A DNA stretch of 64,000 nucleotides from Neisseria polysaccharea ATCC 43768 (GTDB lineage Bacteria; Pseudomonadota; Gammaproteobacteria; Burkholderiales; Neisseriaceae), in NCBI GenBank assembly GCA_000176735.1, contig ADBE01000112.1:62001-126000 (forward strand), written 5' to 3'. Shown here piece by piece: positions 56,836-64,000 of this stretch. Both the position numbers and the translations under genes were made by a program. The notes beneath the pieces are model-generated. The model ran no database searches, was not told where the DNA came from, and saw only the letters and a program-made list of their open reading frames with translations. The stretch's first letter is position 1, and each line of letters opens with the position of its first letter.

Positions 56836-58293
56836 TTATTTCTTCCAGTAGGCGGGGGTGAAGAGGATGAAGACGGTGAAGATTTCCAGCCTGCCCAAGA
56901 GCATGGCGGTAACGCAGATCCATTTCTGTATTACGTCCAAACCGGCGTAATTGCCGGCGGGCCCGACTTCGCCCAGTCCGGGTCCGGCGTTGGTAATGCA
57001 GGCGATGACGGCGGTGAAGGCGGTGGTAAATTCCATACCGCTCGCCATCAGCAGGAAGCTGAAGAGGACGACGGTCATAAAGTAGATGAAGATGAAGGAC
57101 ATAACGGTCAGCGCGAGGCGGTCGGGTATGGCCTTGCCGCTGATTTTGACGGTGCGGACGGCTTTGGGGTGTAGCAGCACCATCATTTCGCGCAGGCTGA
57201 ATTTGAACAGGACGAGGGCTCGTATGGTTTTGATGCCGCCGCCGGTCGAGCCGGAGTTGGCGAGGATGTTGGCGAGGAAAAACATCCATAGGGAAATCAG
57301 GAGCGGCCATTGTGCGAAGTCGGTGTTGGACAGCCCGTTTGCCAATCCGATGGAGACGAAGTTGAAGGCGGTGTAGCGCAGGGATTCTATGAAGCCGGCG
57401 TAATGGCCGGTGTGCCACAGGTATAGGGTGGCGGCAAGGATGCTGCCGGAGAGCAGCAGCAGCATCGTCCGGCATTCTTCGTCTTTCCAATAGGTTTTGA
57501 GGCTGCGGCTGTTGAGGGCGGCGAAATGGCTGGCAAAATTGATGCCGCCGAAAATGGTGAAAACGATGATGACTGCTTCGATGAGGGGGGAGTTGTAATA
57601 AGCTATGCTGGCATCGTGGGTGGAAAACCCGCCCAGCGAGAGGGTCGCCATTGCGTGACAGACGGCATCGAACCAGCCCATTCCGGCAAAATGCAGGCAG
57701 GCTGCCGCGAGGATGGTGATCAGGGTGTAGCCGAACCAGAGTTTTTTCGCCACTTGGGAAATGCGCGGCGACATTTTGCTTTCTTTATCCAAACCGGGGA
57801 TTTCGGCTTTGAATAACTGCGTGCCGCCTACGCCGAGCATAGGCAGGATGGCGACGGCAAGGACGATGATGCCCATCCCGCCCAGCCAGTTGAGCATATG
57901 CCGCCAAAAGTTGACGGAGGGGGCGAGTCCGTCGACGTGGGGGATGACGGTCGCGCCGGTGGTGGTCAGTCCCGACATCGATTCAAAAAATGCGTCGGTA
58001 AAGCCCATATTCGGGAAATACAGGTACATCGGCATCGCAGCCATAGCGGCAAACGCCAGCCAAAGCATCAGGACGAGGGTGAAGCCGTCGCGCGGGCGCA
58101 GTTCGCGCCTGAATCGGAGGGTGGCGAGCCGGACGATGCACGAGCCGGAAAGGGTAACGGTCGCGGTGGTGGCGAAGGCGGTGTACGCGCCGTCCGAAAA
58201 GGCGTAGGAGAGGGCGGCGGGTATCAGCAGGATAAAGGAAAACAGCATACCCAGTCGGGAGAGGACGTGGGCGATGGGCAGGATTTTGTGCAT
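56836..58293 (-). CDS. trkH: Potassium uptake protein TrkH
   Basis: A 485-residue K+ translocating subunit with four M1-P-M2 repeats. The selectivity-filter turns are seen at GLTTTGAT, TLSLGGFSTHD, NSGSTGGGIKT and CITNAGPGLG. It needs cytoplasmic TrkA, which is not in this window. The ATG at 58293 (MHKILPIAHVLSRLG) is the conserved start; the upstream frame lies over apaH. Confidence 0.94.
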   Translation of the reverse strand: MHKILPIAHVLSRLGMLFSFILLIPAALSYAFSDGAYTAFATTATVTLSGSCIVRLATLRFRRELRPRDGFTLVLMLWLAFAAMAAMPMYLYFPNMGFTDAFFESMSGLTTTGATVIPHVDGLAPSVNFWRHMLNWLGGMGIIVLAVAILPMLGVGGTQLFKAEIPGLDKESKMSPRISQVAKKLWFGYTLITILAAACLHFAGMGWFDAVCHAMATLSLGGFSTHDASIAYYNSPLIEAVIIVFTIFGGINFASHFAALNSRSLKTYWKDEECRTMLLLLSGSILAATLYLWHTGHYAGFIESLRYTAFNFVSIGLANGLSNTDFAQWPLLISLWMFFLANILANSGSTGGGIKTIRALVLFKFSLREMMVLLHPKAVRTVKISGKAIPDRLALTVMSFIFIYFMTVVLFSFLLMASGMEFTTAFTAVIACITNAGPGLGEVGPAGNYAGLDVIQKWICVTAMLLGRLEIFTVFILFTPAYWKK

Positions 58294-58307
58294 AGTGGGG
58301 CGGTCCG

Positions 58308-59138
58308 TTATTTTGCGAAGCTTTTCCAGTCTATGCCGTTGGCGGCTTGGACTTGGGTAATTTCTTCCGTTTCGAGGTTGACGGCGGTCAGCTGTCCGCC
58401 CCACAGCGCGCCGGTGTCCAGCGAGATGACGTTGTCGGCATTCGTGTAGCCCAGCGAGGACCAGTGTCCGAAGATGATGGTGTGGTCGAGGTTTTGCCGG
58501 TCGGGGGCTTTGAACCACGGGCGCAGGTAAAGCGGCATTTTTTTCACTGTGGATTTGTAGTCGAAATCCAGTTCGTTTTTAAAGGTCAGGGCGCGCATCC
58601 GCGTGAAGGCGTTGACGATGAAGCGAAGGCGGGCATAGCCTTCCAAACCATCGTCCCACGCGGCCGGTTTGTTGCCGTACATTTTGGAGAAGAATTTGAC
58701 GTATTTTTTGCCGCGCAGTTCGGCTTCGGCTTCTCCGGCGAGCGATTCGGCTTTGGCTATGCGCCATTGCGGCAGGATGCCGGCGTGTACCATCACGCGG
58801 CTGCCCTCGCGTATCAAAAGCGGTTGCGCGCGCAGCCAGTCGAGCATTTTTCTGCCGTCGGGGTGTTTGAGTATGGGTTCGATTGTGTCGCTGCGTTTGG
58901 GCGCGCCTTCGCCGCAGCCGACGGCGAGCAGGTGCAGGTCGTGGTTGCCGAGGACGATTTGCACGCTGTTTTCGTGCCGGATGCAGAATTGCAGCGTTTC
59001 GAGGGATTTTGGGCCGCGGTTGACGATGTCGCCCGTCAGCCAGAGGGTATCCGTGCCGTGGTTGAAACCGATTTTGCCGAGCAGTGAGGTCAGTTCGTCG
59101 AAGCAGCCTTGGATGTCGCCGATTGCGTAATGTGCCAT
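58308..59138 (-). CDS. apaH: Diadenosine tetraphosphatase, symmetrical
   Basis: A 276-residue metallophosphatase that splits Ap4A into two ADP and decaps Np4-RNA. It has GDIQGCFDELTSLL, LTGDIVNRGP and VLGNHDLHLLA, all metal-site motifs. It lies 14 bp upstream of trkH. Confidence 0.95.
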   Translation of the reverse strand: MAHYAIGDIQGCFDELTSLLGKIGFNHGTDTLWLTGDIVNRGPKSLETLQFCIRHENSVQIVLGNHDLHLLAVGCGEGAPKRSDTIEPILKHPDGRKMLDWLRAQPLLIREGSRVMVHAGILPQWRIAKAESLAGEAEAELRGKKYVKFFSKMYGNKPAAWDDGLEGYARLRFIVNAFTRMRALTFKNELDFDYKSTVKKMPLYLRPWFKAPDRQNLDHTIIFGHWSSLGYTNADNVISLDTGALWGGQLTAVNLETEEITQVQAANGIDWKSFAK

Positions 59139-59170
59139 TGCGGGTGTTGTGAAGTGGGAAAGTGTTGCGG

Positions 59171-59207
59171 TTCAGACGGCACGGTTGGAAATCTTATGCC
59201 GTCCGAA
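59171..59207 (-). terminator. Degenerate DUS pair after ridA
   Basis: TTCAGACGGCAC and ATGCCGTCCGAA face each other; both have one substitution. Confidence 0.4.
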
Positions 59208-59214
59208 CGTGGAA

Positions 59215-59604
59215 TTATGCGTTCAAAACGAGGACGGCTTCGGCTTCGACCTGCACGCCTTTGGGCAGCGAGGCAACGCCGACGGCGGCGCGGGCGGGAA
59301 ACGGTTCGGCGATAAATTCCGCCATCACTTCGTTGAAGACGGCGAAGTTGCCCAAGTCGGTCAGATAGGCGTTGAGTTTGACGATGTCGTCCAGCGAACC
59401 GCCTGCCGCTTCGGCGACGGCTTGCAGGTTTTTAAAGACCCGGCGGGCTTCGGCGCGGAAGTCGCCGTTGCCGACGACGGTCATCGTGGCGGGATCAAGG
59501 GGAATCTGACCGCTCATGTAAACGGTGTCGCCCGCGCGCACGGCTTGGCTGTACGCGCCGATGGCGGCGGGGGCTTTATCGGTGTGGATGATGGTTTTGG
59601 ACAT
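59215..59604 (-). CDS. ridA: RidA family reactive enamine/imine deaminase
   Basis: A 129-residue YjgF/RidA protein that hydrolyses 2-aminoacrylate and similar imines. It has [24 protein letters not shown] and [16 protein letters not shown], and ends [14 protein letters not shown]. The normal Arg of the C-terminal CxPRxxVE motif is replaced by Lys (LPKGVQVE), which may matter for activity. The start at 59604 follows GAGGAA. Confidence 0.85.
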   Translation of the reverse strand: MSKTIIHTDKAPAAIGAYSQAVRAGDTVYMSGQIPLDPATMTVVGNGDFRAEARRVFKNLQAVAEAAGGSLDDIVKLNAYLTDLGNFAVFNEVMAEFIAEPFPARAAVGVASLPKGVQVEAEAVLVLNA

Positions 59605-59740
59605 TTCGGATTCCTCAAAAAATAGGGCGGCAGAAGCCGCAGCATTCGGGATTATCGTACAAAACCGCCGGCTTGTGTAGTTGCGGCGGCGGAAAACAAA
59701 ACCGCCGAAAGGCTCGGCGGTTTGCGGAATAACGCGTATA

Positions 59741-60268
59741 TCAGAATTTGACGCGTACGCCGGCGGACAGTTCGCCGGTACGGACGTTTTTGACGTTGTT
59801 GACTTTGCCGATGTAGTTGTAGCGGTAGCCGGCATCCAAATCGACATTGGGGGTAACGGCATAGCTTACGCCCGCCAATACGCCGAGACCGGTGGAGATT
59901 TGGCTGAAGCTGTCGCTGCCGCCCAAGTCGACGGAGGCGCGGTTGAGGCTCAAGCGCGCGCCGAGATACGGTTTGACGGGCGATTGGGTGTCGAAGTCGT
60001 AAATGGCGGACGCGCCGATGCTGTAAAGTTTGAAATCGGTGGATGGAACTTGTTTATAGTTTTTGTAGCGCGTGTAATCGACGGCGAAGCGGAGGTCGTT
60101 GATGCGGTAGCCTGCGGAGATGCGCGGGCTGAAGCCTTTGGCAGAACCTAAAGAGCTTGAGGCTTTGGCGTGTGCGGCATCGGCTTGGACGTAAAAGCCG
60201 GATGCGCCTTCCGCCAGTGCGGCGGCCGGGAGGGCGAGGGCAATCAGTGCGGCAAGTGCTTTTTTCAT
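59741..60268 (-). CDS. nspA: Neisserial surface protein A (NspA)
   Basis: A 175-residue eight-stranded outer-membrane barrel with a signal peptide ending ALA (about 19) and a C-terminal Phe (VRVKF). The sequence is close to meningococcal NspA, a conserved antigen that binds factor H. An AAAGGAACT site precedes the ATG. Confidence 0.97.
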   Translation of the reverse strand: MKKALAALIALALPAAALAEGASGFYVQADAAHAKASSSLGSAKGFSPRISAGYRINDLRFAVDYTRYKNYKQVPSTDFKLYSIGASAIYDFDTQSPVKPYLGARLSLNRASVDLGGSDSFSQISTGLGVLAGVSYAVTPNVDLDAGYRYNYIGKVNNVKNVRTGELSAGVRVKF

Positions 60269-60329
60269 ATCTTAGTTCCTTTATGATCGGGAGAAAAATG
60301 GTTAAGAATCCGTTAAAGAATCCTATCGT

Positions 60330-60335
60330 ATTATA
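60330..60335 (-). promoter_or_regulatory. nspA -10 box
   Basis: A TATAAT 60 bp before the nspA ATG. The best -35 candidate is TTACAA with a 19-bp spacer, so the assignment is tentative. Confidence 0.45.
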
Positions 60336-60339
60336 CTGA

Positions 60340-60764
60340 AATTTTCTTTTTGCATTGTAATATTTTCAATGCCTCAAGATGCGGGACGGCGTACCTGGCA
60401 TTGTCCCGCGCCCTGCCTTTAAACGGGGCGGCATCACGCGGCGGATGGGCGGAACTTGCAAACGGTTTGGGAAAACCAGCAAAGGCGGGACGGTGTGGAT
60501 GACGGAATTTGCGCGCGTGCAGGCATACGGTTTTTTGTGCACGGCGATGCCGTCTGAAACACCCGGCGAGGACGCGGCTGCCGCCGGCTTTTTTCACGGC
60601 GGCAAGGATAAGCTCCACATCTTCTGCACATCCCCGTACCGAAAACCACCGGTATCCGCCGCCTGCCGGTTCCATCCTTGTCGCCGCCGCCGTTGCCGCG
60701 CGTCATTTTTGAGAATGTCCGTTGTTGGAATTTGCCGTTTTTGAATCCTTGTATTTGTTAGCGC
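60340..60764. other. Non-coding region between nspA and hemW
   Basis: About 425 bp. It holds one DUS (about 60547-60558) and short open frames in several frames, none with a ribosome-binding site or recognisable domain. No repeat or gene is evident. Confidence 0.55.
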
Positions 60765-61940
60765 TTATAAAAAACACTGCAATAAATCGTTTAAAAACAA
60801 TCGTCCACGTTCGGTCGGGCGGAATACGGCGGGGTTGGTTTCCAATAAACCTTTTTGCCTTGCCGTTTCGATTTGCGCCATGATTTTGGCACTCGGTACG
60901 CCCGTGCGCTCCTGCAACATCGCGGCGGGTACGCCGTCGGTCAGGCGCAGGGCGTTCATCATGAACTCAAACGGCAAATCTTCGGCGGCGACGGTTTTGC
61001 GTTCGACGGCTTCGCTCGGTCGGTTTTGCATTAAGGCGAGGTAGTCGTTGGGGTGGCGGCGGCGGACGGTGCGCTCGATGCGGTCGGGATAGGAAATTTT
61101 GCCGTGCGCGCCCGCGCCTATGCCTAAATAATCGCCGAACTGCCAGTAGTTCAAATTGTGGCGGCACTGCATGGCTGGTTTCGCAAAAGCCGATGTTTCG
61201 TAGTGGACAAAACCCGCGCTTTCCAGCGCGCCGTGTACCGCGTCTTCGATGTCGAGGGCGGCTTCGTCTTGCGGCAAACCTTTCGGCGGCGTATGACCGA
61301 ACGGCGTGTTCGGTTCCATCGTCAGATGATACGCGCTGATGTGGGTCGCGCCCGTAGCGATAGCGGTTTGTACGTCGTCCAATGCCGTCTGAACGGTTTG
61401 GTTCGGCAGGGCATACATCAAGTCGATATTGACTTTATCAAATAATTTCAAGGCGGTATCGATAGCGGTTAAGGCTTCCTTGCCGTTGTGGACGCGCCCC
61501 AGCCTTGAGAGCATATCGTCGTTGAAACTCTGTACACCAATAGAAAGCCGCGTGATGCCTGCGTCTTTAAATCCTTGAAACTTCTCGATTTCAAATGTCC
61601 CCGGATTGGCTTCCAAGGTAATTTCCGCTTCCGGCTGCAAGCGCAACAGCGAACGCACGCCGCTCAATAAACGGTCAATCGATTCCGCCTGAAACAGGCT
61701 GGGCGTACCGCCGCCGAAAAAGATCGTTTCCACCGGCCTGCCCCAAATATTGGGCAATTCGAGCTGCAAGTCGGTCAGCAGCGCGTCGATATAGGCGGCT
61801 TCGGGCAATCCGTTTTTCAGGCTGTGGGAATTAAAGTCGCAATACGGGCATTTTTTGATGCACCACGGGATGTGGATGTAAAGCGACAGGGGCGGCAGGG
61901 CGGTGAGTCGGGTGCGGTTTGGAAAGGAAATGGTGTGCAT
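60765..61940 (-). CDS. hemW: Heme chaperone HemW (radical SAM, HemN-like)
   Basis: A 391-residue radical-SAM protein. The [4Fe-4S] motif is WCIKKCPYCDFNSH (CxxxCxxC), followed by FFGGGTPSLF, TLEANPGTFE and LSIGVQSFND, and a C-terminal HemN-type domain. The motif CNLC of true HemN is absent from the N-terminus, which fits HemW rather than coproporphyrinogen oxidase. The ATG at 61940 is preferred to a TTG 8 codons upstream. Confidence 0.88.
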   Translation of the reverse strand: MHTISFPNRTRLTALPPLSLYIHIPWCIKKCPYCDFNSHSLKNGLPEAAYIDALLTDLQLELPNIWGRPVETIFFGGGTPSLFQAESIDRLLSGVRSLLRLQPEAEITLEANPGTFEIEKFQGFKDAGITRLSIGVQSFNDDMLSRLGRVHNGKEALTAIDTALKLFDKVNIDLMYALPNQTVQTALDDVQTAIATGATHISAYHLTMEPNTPFGHTPPKGLPQDEAALDIEDAVHGALESAGFVHYETSAFAKPAMQCRHNLNYWQFGDYLGIGAGAHGKISYPDRIERTVRRRHPNDYLALMQNRPSEAVERKTVAAEDLPFEFMMNALRLTDGVPAAMLQERTGVPSAKIMAQIETARQKGLLETNPAVFRPTERGRLFLNDLLQCFL

Positions 61941-61963
61941 GGTGTGGTTCGGAAAAGTGGACA

Positions 61964-61992
61964 ATGCCGTCTGAAGGCGGTTCAGACGGCAT
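61964..61992 (-). terminator. Paired-DUS terminator after ligA
   Basis: Inverted AT-DUS with a 5-base loop, just beyond the ligA stop. Confidence 0.85.
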
Positions 61993-61996
61993 AGGT

Positions 61997-64000
<2,004 letters not shown>

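Noticed and set aside
60379-60744. 121-codon open frame between nspA and hemW
   Set aside because: Arg/Cys-rich, no ribosome-binding site, DUS in the middle, no recognisable domain.

Overview
The window is chromosome from a pathogenic-clade Neisseria, most likely N. meningitidis; N. gonorrhoeae or N. lactamica cannot be excluded from sequence alone. The evidence is the AT-type DNA uptake sequence (DUS, ATGCCGTCTGAA) used everywhere and often paired as a terminator, three Correia repeat-enclosed elements, nspA, fbpABC, misRS, the pilin oligosaccharyltransferase pglL, and a glycosyltransferase with CAACAAA repeats that matches pglE. No prophage, CRISPR array or complete insertion sequence is visible.

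Layout. 0-5 kb: a frameshifted glycosyltransferase, a frameshifted YadA-type adhesin with a poly-A tract upstream, and a zinc ABC transporter (znuCBA) with Zur-like boxes. 5-20 kb, minus strand: rpsP-rimM-trmD-rplS, a PatZ-like acetyltransferase, misRS, pglL behind a DUF2069 gene and a frameshifted maf, tatABC, hinT, hisE, a butanediol dehydrogenase and a histone-deacetylase-family gene. 20-28 kb, plus strand: yajC-secD-secF, rpsO, potABC and an FAD amine oxidase. 28-35 kb: rho, then ppsA and its regulator ppsR divergent, gph and a ferritin-like gene. 35-39 kb, plus strand: lolA, potD, pglE and a gamma-carbonic-anhydrase-like gene. 39.3-40.6 kb: a mosaic islet. 40.6-50.5 kb, minus strand: prfC, hisIFAH, pta and fbpABC. 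50.8-64 kb, mostly minus: a DUF4375 gene, argH, galU, rdgB, ppa, nudB, tRNA-Pro(GGG), trkH, apaH, ridA, nspA, hemW and the 3' part of ligA.

How it fits together. pglE and pglL belong to one phase-variable pilin glycosylation pathway. potABC, potD and the oxidase suggest polyamine uptake and use. znuCBA and fbpABC are the zinc and iron uptake systems expected under Zur and Fur. secDF-yajC and tatABC are the two export routes. The his genes carry the middle steps of histidine synthesis.

Most unusual features. (1) The 39.3-40.6 kb islet holds a copy of the 3' end of prfC, an inverted copy of the pglE/carbonic-anhydrase junction, a dead IS3-family transposase tail and an AT-rich DUF305 gene that looks copper-binding. 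That gene has a promoter with the 19-bp spacer typical of MerR-family (CueR-like) control. The prfC beside it ends in AG-type DUS, the dialect of commensal Neisseria. (2) Four genes each lack one base in a homopolymer run. (3) A 34-residue hydrophobic peptide overlaps the start codon of znuC.
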